Below are positions 36,533 to 45,973 of a DNA stretch of 64,000 nucleotides, one piece after another; the stretch's first letter is position 1, and each line of letters opens with the position of its first letter. The DNA is from Gramella sp. KN1008. GTDB lineage: Bacteria; Bacteroidota; Bacteroidia; Flavobacteriales; Flavobacteriaceae. The DNA is taken from positions 43,577 to 107,576 of the forward strand of contig NZ_SJDV01000008.1 in assembly GCF_004332155.1 (NCBI RefSeq), given 5' to 3'. The notes under the pieces are model-generated. The model did no database searches and was not told the origin of the DNA. It saw only the letters and a program-made list of their open reading frames with translations. The position numbers were made by a program, and so were the translations under genes.

Positions 36533-38077
36533 CTATCTAGAGTATTCCTGATTCTTTTCTTTGATCACTTCCTTCACGGGCCGGTTTTCGATCTTGCTTT
36601 CCAGCCACGAAATAATGTCCAAATATAAGAATGCTCTTTTTTCAAAAGGATGATCTTCAAATTTTTTAAGTTTTGAATGAAGATTCCTGAATTCATCCCT
36701 AATATTCAGAGGTGAAACATCCGGAAGATGTCTTAGGAACCTGATCATCTCCTTCTGAACCTCATGAAGGTCATTCATTTTGATAAGAAACTTGTAGGTA
36801 GACTTAACCAGACTATCCAGGTGATAATCCATTCCAGCCTCATAATGTGCGACCAGATTTAGTATCCTCGCGAAACACATGAGATCCTCACGCATCTCCA
36901 GTGATTTATTATTAATGATCTTTTTAAGGAACACTATACACTTCTTATTATCTCCATCGCCAAAATATAGACAGGCGATCTTATAGTAGAATACCATGAT
37001 ATGATGTTCGTCCAGCCTGCCCCTGAATTTTGTGATCTTCTGATTTATCTTTTCTACCAGTTCATCGGAATTACCAAATTCACCCTTCATGAATTTCAGA
37101 TTCAGCTTATTGGAATAAACATAGAGAAATGATAAGGCCGCGATATTATCGTCATGGGGGATCTTCGCATCTCGCAGCGAATCTTCCAGATGTTTTAGGG
37201 TTTGCTCAAAAAGTTCGGTATGATTCAGGTAAAAAAGAGATTCCAGTAAATAATGACTCCCTTTAAGATAGGAAACCGGATGAATGGGAATAAGATGTTC
37301 ATATTCTTTAAAAAGATCGTTCCATTTTGTAGAGTATCGATAACATCCCAGGAAATCCTGGATGAGAAAACTATACCATAAATGGGCCTTATAAAGCCAG
37401 AGCTTTTCCCTGAACCCAAGTTCCCTGAAATTATATTCGGGTAACTTCCTTTTAAAATAATCCTTGATCTCCTGGGCTTCCTCCTCGGTTCGGCAATACC
37501 CCATCTTCAGGAAAATAGAATAAAGCTCCAGTGAAACATTGGATAATTTCCCTGAAATAAGATTGAGTTTATTCAACTCCTCGGTTTGCTGAATAAGTGT
37601 TTCTGCCCGATTCTTAATACTACGCGTTATATATTGCGACTCTATTATCTTCTCAAGTTCCAGTATCTCATAAGCCACGTTCTTTTCTTCATAGGTAAGC
37701 GCCAGGGATTTGACCTTATCAAGAATTTTCAGGCTTTGTTTATAAAGTCCTTTATGATAGAGTATATATGCAAAATCGAGTTGTTCCCTTATTTGAACGG
37801 GAATATCCTGATGGGCTGGGTTTAACCTGAGAGAGATAAGCAATTGCTTATAAAGATGAGCTTTAACATTGGAAAGCTGTTGCTTACTGATCCTGGTATT
37901 CTTTAAAATTTCTTCCTCATCATATTTCTTTTGCCTGGAAATGACCTTGTAGAGATTTAAAAATTTACTGTCAGTATTCACCCCTATTCTGCCAACATAC
38001 AGGGAAAACTGTCGCTTTTCTGATGCGGATAAAGATTTTATTAAAGAAAAAAGATTTTCAGTTAAGTCATTGGTCAT
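36533..38077 (-). CDS. Hypothetical protein, probably helical-repeat
   Basis: A 514-residue soluble protein that I cannot assign. Many regions suggest stacked amphipathic helices (TPR-like), for example LYHKGLYKQSLKILDKVK and YYKIACLYFGDGDNKKCI. No signal peptide or catalytic motif is visible. It opens MTNDLTENLFSLIKSLSASEKRQFSLYV. Its neighbour is the EamA transporter, joined without gap; the divergent leuA is 148 bp upstream. A scaffold or regulator role is a guess. Confidence 0.7.
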   Translation of the reverse strand: MTNDLTENLFSLIKSLSASEKRQFSLYVGRIGVNTDSKFLNLYKVISRQKKYDEEEILKNTRISKQQLSNVKAHLYKQLLISLRLNPAHQDIPVQIREQLDFAYILYHKGLYKQSLKILDKVKSLALTYEEKNVAYEILELEKIIESQYITRSIKNRAETLIQQTEELNKLNLISGKLSNVSLELYSIFLKMGYCRTEEEAQEIKDYFKRKLPEYNFRELGFREKLWLYKAHLWYSFLIQDFLGCYRYSTKWNDLFKEYEHLIPIHPVSYLKGSHYLLESLFYLNHTELFEQTLKHLEDSLRDAKIPHDDNIAALSFLYVYSNKLNLKFMKGEFGNSDELVEKINQKITKFRGRLDEHHIMVFYYKIACLYFGDGDNKKCIVFLKKIINNKSLEMREDLMCFARILNLVAHYEAGMDYHLDSLVKSTYKFLIKMNDLHEVQKEMIRFLRHLPDVSPLNIRDEFRNLHSKLKKFEDHPFEKRAFLYLDIISWLESKIENRPVKEVIKEKNQEYSR

Positions 38078-38135
38078 TGTAATACTTTTATTTATAAACC
38101 CTTGTAATTCAGGTGTTTTTAACTATAATTTAATA

Positions 38136-38151
38136 CTTCAAGTATCGTAAC
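38136..38151 (+). promoter_or_regulatory. Motif shared with ilvD upstream region
   Basis: CTTCAAGTATCGTAAC lies 75 bp before leuA. It matches 14 of 16 bases of CTTCAGCTATCGTAAC upstream of ilvD (minus strand, 59193-59208). It is a candidate operator for branched-chain amino-acid genes; the binding protein is unknown. Confidence 0.35.
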
Positions 38152-38170
38152 ACCCCTCCCAGAATACCTA

Positions 38171-38198
38171 TTGATGCATATGTTTTCCAATACTTTAG
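38171..38198 (+). promoter_or_regulatory. Probable leuA promoter
   Basis: TACTTTAG (38191-38198) is one base off TANNTTTG; TTG at 38171-38173 could be the -33 box with 17 bases between. It implies a leader of only about 20 nt, with no room for a leader-peptide attenuator. Confidence 0.4.
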
Positions 38199-38225
38199 TT
38201 AAAGATAAAGCAAAAAAAATCTCAT

Positions 38226-39398
38226 ATGAGCACAGAAAAAGTAGAAATTTTTGACACTACCTTACGTGATGGAGAACAGGTCCCTGGCTGTAAATTAAAT
38301 ACACAACAAAAATTAAAGATAGCCGCGAGACTCGATGAACTGGGAGTAGATGTGATAGAAGCCGGATTTCCGGTGTCCAGCCCCGGTGACTTTACATCTG
38401 TAAACGAGATCTCCAAAATTGTTAAAAACGCTGCTGTTTGTGGACTTACCCGTGCGGTAAAAAATGATATTGAAGTTGCTGCAAGGGCTTTGAAATATGC
38501 CCGAAAACCCAGAATTCATACGGGGATCGGAACTTCAGATTCTCATATTAAATATAAGTTTAACTCCAGCCGGGAAGAGATCATTGAAAGGGCAGCGATA
38601 GCTGTTGCGCATGCAAGAAGATATGTTGATGATGTGGAGTTCTATGCTGAAGACGCGGGCCGTACCAGTAATGAATTTCTTGCCAGAGTTTGTACCGAGG
38701 CGGTAAAGGCTGGGGCGACAGTGCTTAATATTCCTGATACTACCGGATATTGCCTTCCGGAAGATTATGGAAGGAAGATAAAATACCTTAAAGATCACGT
38801 TGAAGGGATTGAAAATGTTATTATTTCCTGTCATTGTCATAATGATCTTGGTCTTGCTACCGCAAATGCTATTTCTGGGGTGATGAATGGAGCCCGCCAG
38901 ATAGAATGTACTATCAATGGTATTGGTGAAAGGGCTGGAAATACCGCCTTGGAAGAAGTGGTAATGATCCTTCGCCAGCACCCTAACCTTGATCTGAACA
39001 CCGATATCAATCCAAAACTACTATTCGATACCAGTAAAATGGTATCCCGTGAAATGGGAATGCTGGTTCAACCTAACAAGGCTATAGTGGGAGCCAATGC
39101 ATTTGCTCACAGTTCAGGAATACATCAGGATGGAGTCATCAAGAATCGTGAGACCTATGAGATCATTGATCCTGCAGATGTTGGGGTAACCGAATCTGCA
39201 ATTGTGCTTACCGCAAGAAGTGGTAGGGCTGCCCTCGCTTTTAAGGCTAAAAAGATGGGTTATGAATTAACAAAACTTGAATTGGATGTGGTATATGCGG
39301 AGTTTTTGAATTTTGCCGATGCAAAAAAAGAAGTTGCCGATACAGACATTCATACAATAATGGATATCTACAGAAAGAGCTCCAGAGCAATTGCTTAA
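38226..39398 (+). CDS. leuA: 2-isopropylmalate synthase, short form
   Basis: Condenses 2-oxoisovalerate with acetyl-CoA, the first leucine-specific step. The 390-residue protein has the DRE-TIM start ([13 protein letters not shown], 9-21), [24 protein letters not shown] (metal His), [15 protein letters not shown] and HSSGIHQDG. It is about 120 residues shorter than E. coli LeuA because the C-terminal LeuA-dimer regulatory domain is missing, so leucine feedback inhibition is not expected by the usual mechanism. A homocitrate synthase (NifV) alternative is made unlikely by leuC, leuD and leuB directly downstream. Confidence 0.9.
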   Translation: MSTEKVEIFDTTLRDGEQVPGCKLNTQQKLKIAARLDELGVDVIEAGFPVSSPGDFTSVNEISKIVKNAAVCGLTRAVKNDIEVAARALKYARKPRIHTGIGTSDSHIKYKFNSSREEIIERAAIAVAHARRYVDDVEFYAEDAGRTSNEFLARVCTEAVKAGATVLNIPDTTGYCLPEDYGRKIKYLKDHVEGIENVIISCHCHNDLGLATANAISGVMNGARQIECTINGIGERAGNTALEEVVMILRQHPNLDLNTDINPKLLFDTSKMVSREMGMLVQPNKAIVGANAFAHSSGIHQDGVIKNRETYEIIDPADVGVTESAIVLTARSGRAALAFKAKKMGYELTKLELDVVYAEFLNFADAKKEVADTDIHTIMDIYRKSSRAIA

Positions 39399-39405
39399 AA
39401 CTTTT

Positions 39406-40791
39406 ATGAAGAAAAAGACACTATTCGATAAAATATGGGACGCCCATGTGGTTGAAAGTATCCCGAACGGACCTGACATTTTATATATCGATAAACATCT
39501 GATACATGAAGTGACAAGTCCGCAGGCTTTTAATGAATTAAAAGAACGGGAGATTCCTGTTTTCAGGCCGGAGCAGATCGTTGCCACGGCCGACCATAAT
39601 ACACCAACAGAAAATCAGCATTTACCGGTAAAGGACCTTCTTTCAAGAAAACAATTGAAAGAGTTATCCCAGAACTGCGAAGAGAATAATATTACACTTT
39701 ATGGTCTTGGCCATCCCTATAATGGTATCGTGCACGTAATGGCTCCCGAACTGGGAATTACCCAGCCGGGAATGACCATTGTTTGTGGTGATAGCCATAC
39801 CTCTACACACGGCGCTTTTGGTACGATCGCTTTCGGAATTGGTACCAGCCAGGTTTCGCAGGTGTTTGCGAGTCAGTGTTTGCTAGTTGAAAAACCTAAA
39901 AAACTGAGAGTTAACGTAAACGGAAAGCTTAAAAAAGGAGTTCTTCCTAAAGACGTTATTCTGTACATAATAAGTAAACTGGGGACCAATTCGGGTACCG
40001 GTTACTTCTGTGAATATGCCGGAAATGTCTTCGAAGAGATGTCTATGGAAGGCCGTATGACAGTTTGTAATATGAGTATTGAAATGGGCGCCCGTGGAGG
40101 ATTGATCGCTCCAGATGAAACTACATTTGAATACGTAAAAGGCCGTGAATTTGCACCAAAAGGACTTGAGTTTGAAAACCAGCTGGAATACTGGAAAACT
40201 TTAAAAAGTGATGAAGGTGCTGAATTTGATAAGGAATATACATTCGAGGCAGAAGATATCGAGCCCATGATCACTTACGGAACCAATCCGGGAATGGGGA
40301 TCAAACTTACAGGTTCAATTCCCACTGAAGGTAATAAAAGTGATGCGAAGGCCCTGGCCTATATGGACTTCAAACCGGGGGAAACACTCCTCGAAAAGCC
40401 TATCAACTATATCTTTATTGGAAGTTGTACAAATTCGAGGATCGAAGATTTCAGGGTTGCGGCTTCCTATATTAAAGGAAAACAAAAAGCAGAGAATGTG
40501 AATGCCCTTATTGTACCGGGCTCACGTCAGGTAGCGGCTCAGATCAAAGAAGAAGGCCTTGATAAGGTATTTGAAGAGGCTGGTTTTAAACTTCGGCAAC
40601 CGGGTTGTTCAGCCTGTCTTGCGATGAATGACGATAAGATCCCGGAGGGTGAATATTGTGTTTCAACCAGCAATCGGAACTTTGAAGGCAGACAGGGACA
40701 GGGTTCAAGAACCATACTTGCAAGTCCGCTCACCGCAGCAGCCACTGCAGTAGCCGGAAAAATAACCGACTTTACAAAAAGCCTGAACTAG
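39406..40791 (+). CDS. leuC: 3-isopropylmalate dehydratase large subunit
   Basis: LeuC with LeuD isomerises 2- to 3-isopropylmalate. The protein is about 461 residues, typical. It opens [13 protein letters not shown] and has [37 protein letters not shown] (first cluster Cys) and GCSACLAMN (the other two) for the [4Fe-4S] cluster. The ATG at 39406 is chosen over a TTG at 39391 inside leuA, as it fits the family start. It is 7 bp after leuA; leuD begins 1 bp after. Confidence 0.96.
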   Translation: MKKKTLFDKIWDAHVVESIPNGPDILYIDKHLIHEVTSPQAFNELKEREIPVFRPEQIVATADHNTPTENQHLPVKDLLSRKQLKELSQNCEENNITLYGLGHPYNGIVHVMAPELGITQPGMTIVCGDSHTSTHGAFGTIAFGIGTSQVSQVFASQCLLVEKPKKLRVNVNGKLKKGVLPKDVILYIISKLGTNSGTGYFCEYAGNVFEEMSMEGRMTVCNMSIEMGARGGLIAPDETTFEYVKGREFAPKGLEFENQLEYWKTLKSDEGAEFDKEYTFEAEDIEPMITYGTNPGMGIKLTGSIPTEGNKSDAKALAYMDFKPGETLLEKPINYIFIGSCTNSRIEDFRVAASYIKGKQKAENVNALIVPGSRQVAAQIKEEGLDKVFEEAGFKLRQPGCSACLAMNDDKIPEGEYCVSTSNRNFEGRQGQGSRTILASPLTAAATAVAGKITDFTKSLN

Positions 40792-40792
40792 A

Positions 40793-41407
40793 ATGGAAAA
40801 ATTTATAACTCTTATAGATACCGCTGTACCATTGGATTCTGAAAATGTGGATACCGATCAGATCATCCCTGCGCGTTTTCTAAAAGCGACAGATAAGGCT
40901 GGTTTTGGTGAGAATCTTTTCAGAGACTGGAGATTTAAGAAAGATGGCAGTAAGAATGAAGATTTTATTTTGAACGATCCAAAATATAAAGGATCCATAC
41001 TTGTAGCAGGTAATAATTTTGGATGTGGTTCCAGTCGTGAGCATGCCGCCTGGGCCATAAAAGCTTATGGCTTTAAAGCGGTTGTTTCAAGTTATTTCGC
41101 TGATATTTTTAAAGGTAATGCCCTTAATAATGGAGTGCTGCCGGTACAGGTTAGCCCTGAATTCCTGGAAAAATTGTTCACTGCGATAAATCTTAATCCA
41201 GCTCAGGAAATACAGATCGATCTTGAAAAACAGCAGATCGAAATTAAAGGAACTGATCTGAAGGAAAATTTTGATATAGATCCTTACAAAAAAACATGTC
41301 TGATAAACGGTTATGATGATATAGACTTTCTGGTTAGTAAACTGGATTCTATTAAGAAATTCGAAGAGAAGAATGTCTCGAAGAAGCACCCCGAAGCTCA
41401 GATGTAA
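40793..41407 (+). CDS. leuD: 3-isopropylmalate dehydratase small subunit
   Basis: Partner of LeuC carrying the swivelling substrate domain. The 204-residue protein has [12 protein letters not shown] (about 20-31), [17 protein letters not shown] (68-84) and [19 protein letters not shown], all family-typical. It follows leuC after 1 bp and precedes leuB by 16 bp. Confidence 0.96.
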   Translation: MEKFITLIDTAVPLDSENVDTDQIIPARFLKATDKAGFGENLFRDWRFKKDGSKNEDFILNDPKYKGSILVAGNNFGCGSSREHAAWAIKAYGFKAVVSSYFADIFKGNALNNGVLPVQVSPEFLEKLFTAINLNPAQEIQIDLEKQQIEIKGTDLKENFDIDPYKKTCLINGYDDIDFLVSKLDSIKKFEEKNVSKKHPEAQM

Positions 41408-41423
41408 TAAAATTTAGATAATC

Positions 41424-42539
41424 ATGAAATTAAATATAGCTGTACTACCCGGAGACGGGATTGGTCCCGAAATCACACAGCAGTCAGTAAAAGTGTTGAA
41501 AGCTGTTGCAGACCGATTTGAACATGAGTTCCATTTTGAAGAGGCCGCCGTAGGTGCGGTAGCAATCGATTTTTGGGGGAATCCGTTGCCGGACGCTACA
41601 TTGGAACTTTGTAAAAAATCTGACGCTGTGCTGTTCGGGGCAATTGGTGATCCAAAATATGATAATGATCCTTCTGCCAAAGTAAGACCGGAACAGGGTC
41701 TGTTGAAATTAAGAAAAGAGCTTGGTCTCTTTGCCAATATCAGGCCGGTAAAGGCTTACGACAAACTCGTAGACCGATCTCCTCTAAAGGCCGAAAATAT
41801 TTCTGGAGCCGATATGGTCATTTACCGGGAACTTACAGGCGGAATATATTTTGGGGAAAAGAGCACCAGCGAGGATGGAAAAACAGCTTCTGACCTTTGT
41901 ACCTATTCGGTAGAAGAAATTGAAAGGGTTGCCCATTTAGCTTTTAAAGCGGCTCAATCAAGAAATAAGAAACTAACACTTGTAGATAAGGCCAATGTAC
42001 TGGAAACATCCAGGTTATGGCGTAAGACCGTAAAAGAAATAGGAGAAGAATACGAAGATGTTCAGCTTGATTTTCTGTTTGTGGATAATGCCGCAATGCA
42101 AATGATATTGAATCCCAAACAGTTTGATGTGATCCTTACTGAAAATATGTTTGGTGACATTATATCTGATGAAGCCAGTGTGATTGGCGGTAGCATCGGG
42201 TTACTTGAATCTGCATCGATAGGAGAAAAAAGCGCTCTTTTTGAACCTATTCACGGATCTTATCCGCAGGCGACCGGAAAAGGAATTGCAAATCCCGTAG
42301 CTTCTATCCTTTCAGCAGCCATGCTTCTGGACCATTTCGGACTCGAAAAAGAAGCGGCAGTGGTTAGAAAAGCAGTAGAGGTAAGCATCCATTTTAATGT
42401 ATGTACTCCAGATATCAATACAGATAATCATTATACAACTGAAAAGGTGGGTGATTTCCTGGAAAGTGTGATCGGAGATACTGATAATCATATTATAAAT
42501 AATGACAACTTAAATTTTGGCCAAATGACCATTATTTAA
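41424..42539 (+). CDS. leuB: 3-isopropylmalate dehydrogenase
   Basis: NAD-dependent oxidative decarboxylation to 2-oxoisocaproate, the last dedicated leucine step before transamination. The 371-residue protein has LPGDGIGPEITQQ at the start, RPEQGLLKLRKELGLFANIRP, RELTGGIYFGEK, the metal-binding NMFGDIISDEASVIGG and EPIHGSYPQATGKG. It carries a short extra C-terminal tail (NHIINNDNLNFGQMTII) beyond the family core. It ends the leuACDB operon. Confidence 0.96.
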   Translation: MKLNIAVLPGDGIGPEITQQSVKVLKAVADRFEHEFHFEEAAVGAVAIDFWGNPLPDATLELCKKSDAVLFGAIGDPKYDNDPSAKVRPEQGLLKLRKELGLFANIRPVKAYDKLVDRSPLKAENISGADMVIYRELTGGIYFGEKSTSEDGKTASDLCTYSVEEIERVAHLAFKAAQSRNKKLTLVDKANVLETSRLWRKTVKEIGEEYEDVQLDFLFVDNAAMQMILNPKQFDVILTENMFGDIISDEASVIGGSIGLLESASIGEKSALFEPIHGSYPQATGKGIANPVASILSAAMLLDHFGLEKEAAVVRKAVEVSIHFNVCTPDINTDNHYTTEKVGDFLESVIGDTDNHIINNDNLNFGQMTII

Positions 42540-42561
42540 TTTTTTCTTCATTTAAGTTTGG

Positions 42562-42598
42562 GACCTCCTGGAGTTTATTTTTCAGGGGGTTTTTTTTG
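42562..42598 (+). terminator. Terminator of the leu operon
   Basis: Stem acctcctg/cagggggt with a T run of eight directly after, 25 bp after the leuB stop. Confidence 0.85.
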
Positions 42599-42639
42599 TC
42601 CCATATGAAGGAAAACCAATAGAACTCTGAAGTTCAATC

Positions 42640-43914
42640 TTATTTTTGCAATTTCCTTCTTATCTCATTTAAAGCAAGATTATCCTTACTGCCAAGATGT
42701 GTATGTTTTTTGGATTCAGAAGGTTTATAAGTATTGTGCTGCACCTGCTCTCCTATTTCCTTATATGCATCCCTGAATGAATTTCCCTGCATCACAAGGT
42801 CGTTGATGCTGTCAACTGTAAAGAGGTATTTATATTTTTCATCGTTCAGATCAACATTTTTGACCTTAATAACCGAAATTGAGTGAATAAAGATGTCCAG
42901 GATCTCTTTCATATTCTCCACAGCGTAGATACTGTTCTCCTTAATTAGCTGAAAATCCCTGTGATATCCACTAGGGAGATTATTGGTGATAAGGATCATC
43001 TCATTGGCGATGGCCTGGAGTTTATTACACTTACCCCTTATAAGTTCAAAAACATCGGGATTCTTCTTATGAGGCATAATGCTGGAACCTGTTGTAAGTT
43101 CATCTGGGAAAGTAATAAAATCAAAATTCTGACTCATATACAGGCACACGTCCATGGCAAATCTTGAAAGAGTATTTGCCAGTGAAGAGATGTTTGAAGT
43201 TACTGTTCTTTCACATTTTCCTCTGCTCATCTGGGCGGCCACCACATTATATTTCAAATCTGCAAAGCCAAGTTCCTTCGTGGTGAATTCACGGTCTATA
43301 GGAAATGAGGACCCATATCCGGCAGCTGAGCCCAAGGGATTTTGATCCACTACTTTCTTCCCTGCTTCCAGTAAATAAAGATCATCTATCAGCAATTCTG
43401 CATAAGCTGAGAACCACAGTCCAAAAGATGAAGGCATGGCAACCTGTAGATGGGTATAACCTGGAAGGAGTTTTTCCTTATGCTCATCGGCCAGTTTCAA
43501 AAGGACTTCGATAAGTTCTTCGGTTTTGGAATGGATCTCTTTCAGATTTTCTTTAAAATAAAGCTGCATTGCCACCAGCACCTGGTCATTTCTGGAACGC
43601 GCAGTATGAATCTTTTTACCACTCTCGCCCAGTTTTTTTGTAAGCTCGAATTCGATCTTGGAGTGGACATCCTCAAAGTCTTCCTCAATCACAAAACTGC
43701 CATTTTCCAGCTGTTTATTCAATTCATCCAGCTCTTTTAATATCTTCTGAACTTCCCCCGCAGCCAATATTCCGACCTTTCCCAACATCTTCGCGTGAGC
43801 TTTGGAGGCGATGATATCATATTCGGCCAGGTGCATATCCAGTTCCCTGTCGTTGCCAACTGTGAACTGTTCTATTTTTTTATCTATTGAAATACCTTTG
43901 TCCCAGAGTTTCAT
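42640..43914 (-). CDS. argH: Argininosuccinate lyase
   Basis: Splits argininosuccinate into arginine and fumarate, the final step. The 424-residue protein has EDFEDVHSKIEFELTKKLGESGKKIHTARSRNDQV (about 79-113 pattern), the signature GSSIMPHKKNPDVFELIRGK with the flexible serine loop, and PLGSAAGYGSSFPID. It is about 30 residues shorter than E. coli ArgH but complete at both ends. It is the last gene of the arginine operon; palindromic repeats fill the 129 bp to argE. Confidence 0.95.
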   Translation of the reverse strand: MKLWDKGISIDKKIEQFTVGNDRELDMHLAEYDIIASKAHAKMLGKVGILAAGEVQKILKELDELNKQLENGSFVIEEDFEDVHSKIEFELTKKLGESGKKIHTARSRNDQVLVAMQLYFKENLKEIHSKTEELIEVLLKLADEHKEKLLPGYTHLQVAMPSSFGLWFSAYAELLIDDLYLLEAGKKVVDQNPLGSAAGYGSSFPIDREFTTKELGFADLKYNVVAAQMSRGKCERTVTSNISSLANTLSRFAMDVCLYMSQNFDFITFPDELTTGSSIMPHKKNPDVFELIRGKCNKLQAIANEMILITNNLPSGYHRDFQLIKENSIYAVENMKEILDIFIHSISVIKVKNVDLNDEKYKYLFTVDSINDLVMQGNSFRDAYKEIGEQVQHNTYKPSESKKHTHLGSKDNLALNEIRRKLQK

Positions 43915-43932
43915 AATCTTTAATTTTACAAT

Positions 43933-43956
43933 GTCACCTCGAGCGAAGTCGAGAGG
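43933..43956. repeat. Palindromic repeat, argE-argH junction, copy 1
   Basis: GTCACCTCGAGCGAAGTCGA then gagg: one arm of the same element found complete at 46937-46998. Confidence 0.75.
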
Positions 43957-43968
43957 TTAGTCTTTATT

Positions 43969-43995
43969 GAGAAGCTGAAACAAGTTCAGCTTGAC
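43969..43995. repeat. Palindromic repeat, argE-argH junction, copy 2
   Basis: GAGAAGCTGAAACAAGTTCA then gcttgac: matches the second half of the 48970-49046 element; stem AGCTGAA/TTCAGCT. Confidence 0.75.
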
Positions 43996-44017
43996 CCAAT
44001 AATGTATTGACCATATT

Positions 44018-44040
44018 GTCGTACCGAGCCTGTCGAAATG
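44018..44040. repeat. Palindromic repeat fragment, argE-argH junction, copy 3
   Basis: GTCGTACCGAGCCTGTCGAAA then tg: a partial, diverged member of the family. Confidence 0.5.
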
Positions 44041-44043
44041 CGG

Positions 44044-45111
44044 TTATTTAATCGCTTTTTCCAGCAGCTTTATATATTTTTCTATTCCTTCTTCTATTTC
44101 CTTTATATAAATGAATTCATCAGCCGAATGTGACCTAGTGGAGTCACCCGGACCCAGCTTTAACGATGGGCATTTAAGCATTGCCTGGTCTGACAGGGTT
44201 GGTGAACCATAGGTATTCATCCCTAAATCTATTCCCGCTTTCACCAGCTCATGTTCTTTGGGAATAGAAGATGAGTTAAGCCTTAATGATCGTGGCGTTA
44301 TCTCATCAACCGGTGCCTTCTCCTGCAGGATCTTATCGATTTCCTCATTGCTAAAACAATCGTTCACCCTCACATCTATCACCAGGTCTACCTTTGCGGG
44401 CACTACATTATGCTGGGTTCCGGCATTTATTTGGGTCACTGTAAGCTTCACGTCTCCCAAAGCTTCGGATTTCTTTCCAAAACTGAAATTCTCGAACCAT
44501 TGCAGAGTCTTAGCAGTTTTATAGATGGCGTTATTATCATTTGGATGCGCAGAATGAGATGGAGTTCCCTTTACTACAGCATCAAAGACAACCAAACCTT
44601 TTTCTGCGATCGCCAGGTCCATCAAGGTAGGTTCCCCCACAATGGCTACATCTATGTGTGGCATCACTGGCAAAAGATTGGCGATCCCATTTTTACCATT
44701 GATCTCCTCTTCTGCCGATCCCGCATAGACTATGTTATAATCCAGATCCCGGTCTGCATAGAAATAAGTAAAAGTAGCAAGAAGAGACACTAAACACCCA
44801 CCGGCATCATTACTGCCTAAACCATATAGTTTTCCATCTTCTACTTTCGCTTTAAAGGGATTCCGCGTATAAGCCGAATTTGGCTGAACCGTATCGTGGT
44901 GTGAGTTTAGAAGCAATGTCGGCTTTGCCTTATCAAAGTGCTTGTTTACAGCCCAGACGTTATTGAGATGCCTGAAAAAAGGAATATTCTTCTCTTTGAA
45001 CCAGTTCTCCAGTAATTCTGCGGTTTTATCCTCTTTTCCGGAAAACGACTCTGTTTCGATCAGGTTTTTAAGTAATTCAATAGCTTCCTTCTGTAAGTCT
45101 GAGATCTGCAT
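44044..45111 (-). CDS. argE: M20 deacylase of arginine synthesis (N-acyl-ornithine/citrulline)
   Basis: A 355-residue M20-family zinc hydrolase that removes the acyl group from an arginine-pathway intermediate. Metal ligands are seen in SHHDTV, GSNDAGG, GSAEEE (catalytic Glu), VGEPT and SHSADEF. Because the operon has an ArgF'-type transcarbamylase that acts on N-acylated ornithine, the likely substrate is N-acetyl- or N-succinyl-citrulline, not acetylornithine. Its start shares one base with the argB stop (TAATG). Confidence 0.88.
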   Translation of the reverse strand: MQISDLQKEAIELLKNLIETESFSGKEDKTAELLENWFKEKNIPFFRHLNNVWAVNKHFDKAKPTLLLNSHHDTVQPNSAYTRNPFKAKVEDGKLYGLGSNDAGGCLVSLLATFTYFYADRDLDYNIVYAGSAEEEINGKNGIANLLPVMPHIDVAIVGEPTLMDLAIAEKGLVVFDAVVKGTPSHSAHPNDNNAIYKTAKTLQWFENFSFGKKSEALGDVKLTVTQINAGTQHNVVPAKVDLVIDVRVNDCFSNEEIDKILQEKAPVDEITPRSLRLNSSSIPKEHELVKAGIDLGMNTYGSPTLSDQAMLKCPSLKLGPGDSTRSHSADEFIYIKEIEEGIEKYIKLLEKAIK

Positions 45112-45887
45112 TATTCTACGATTTTTGTATGAATTGAATTCTTTTGAAGTAATCCTGAATCTCCCAGGTATATTGTGGAAACCCCATTTTCAAGAGCCTG
45201 AAAACAGTTATGCAGTTTAGGCAACATCCCATCGCTAATAATCTTTTTTTCGACAAGTTCCTGATATTTTTCTTTATCCAAAACCTCTATAACCGAATTA
45301 TCATCCTGGGCATCAGCCAGTACTCCTTTCTTTTCAAAACAGTAATAAAGCTCAGTTTCATATTCCCGGCTCATCGCTTTTGAAATTTCAGCTGCGACAG
45401 AATCGGCATTGGTATTTAAGATCTCCCCTTCATTACTATAAGAAATAGCCGAAAATACAGGAACTATATCCTGTTCCAGAAGCGATAAAATGAAAGTAGT
45501 ATTCACCTCTTTAATATCCCCTACAAAACCGTAATCTACTTCCTTTACAGGACGTTTCCTCGAAATGACACTTTTCCCATCGGCACCACAAAGCCCTACG
45601 GCATTGCTTCCCAGTTTTTGAAGACCGGCCACAATATTCTTACTTATGAGACCGGCGTATACCATGGTTATAACCTGCATGGAGTTTTCATCGGTTATCC
45701 TTCTACCATCAAGCATTTTGGTTTCATATCCAAGTTTTGTTGCAACTTCGGTAGCGAAATTCCCACCGCCGTGAACCAGGATCTTAGGTCCCCCCAGGGC
45801 GGAAAAATCTTTTAGAAATTCCTGAAACCTGGCCTTGTTTTCAATTAACTTACCTCCGGTTTTTACTATTTTCAGTACTGATTTCAT
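45111..45887 (-). CDS. argB: N-acetylglutamate kinase (or N-acylglutamate kinase)
   Basis: Phosphorylates N-acylated glutamate, the second step of the pathway. The 258-residue protein has VHGGGNFATEVATKLG (about 39-54), MVYAGLISKNIVAGLQ and NTNADSVAAEISKAM, as in other ArgB kinases. It lacks the N-terminal extension of arginine-inhibited kinases, so feedback at this step is not expected. It is joined to argE by a TAATG overlap. Whether the acyl group is acetyl or succinyl cannot be read here. Confidence 0.93.
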   Translation of the reverse strand: MKSVLKIVKTGGKLIENKARFQEFLKDFSALGGPKILVHGGGNFATEVATKLGYETKMLDGRRITDENSMQVITMVYAGLISKNIVAGLQKLGSNAVGLCGADGKSVISRKRPVKEVDYGFVGDIKEVNTTFILSLLEQDIVPVFSAISYSNEGEILNTNADSVAAEISKAMSREYETELYYCFEKKGVLADAQDDNSVIEVLDKEKYQELVEKKIISDGMLPKLHNCFQALENGVSTIYLGDSGLLQKNSIHTKIVE

Positions 45888-45930
45888 CTTCTTTGAATCT
45901 TTTGCGCGAATGCACTAATAAAATGCTAGA

Positions 45931-45957
45931 GTCATATCGAGCGAAGTCGAGATATCT
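45931..45957. repeat. Palindromic repeat, argF'-argB junction
   Basis: GTCATATCGAGCGAAGTCGA then gatatct: a self-complementary variant with arms ATATCGA/TCGAGATAT. Confidence 0.75.
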
Positions 45958-45973
45958 TTTTCTTAAATCCTTC

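Noticed and set aside
38078..38225. A leader-peptide attenuator upstream of leuA
   Set aside because: No short frame with clustered Leu codons and no terminator stem is present; the predicted leader is about 20 nt.
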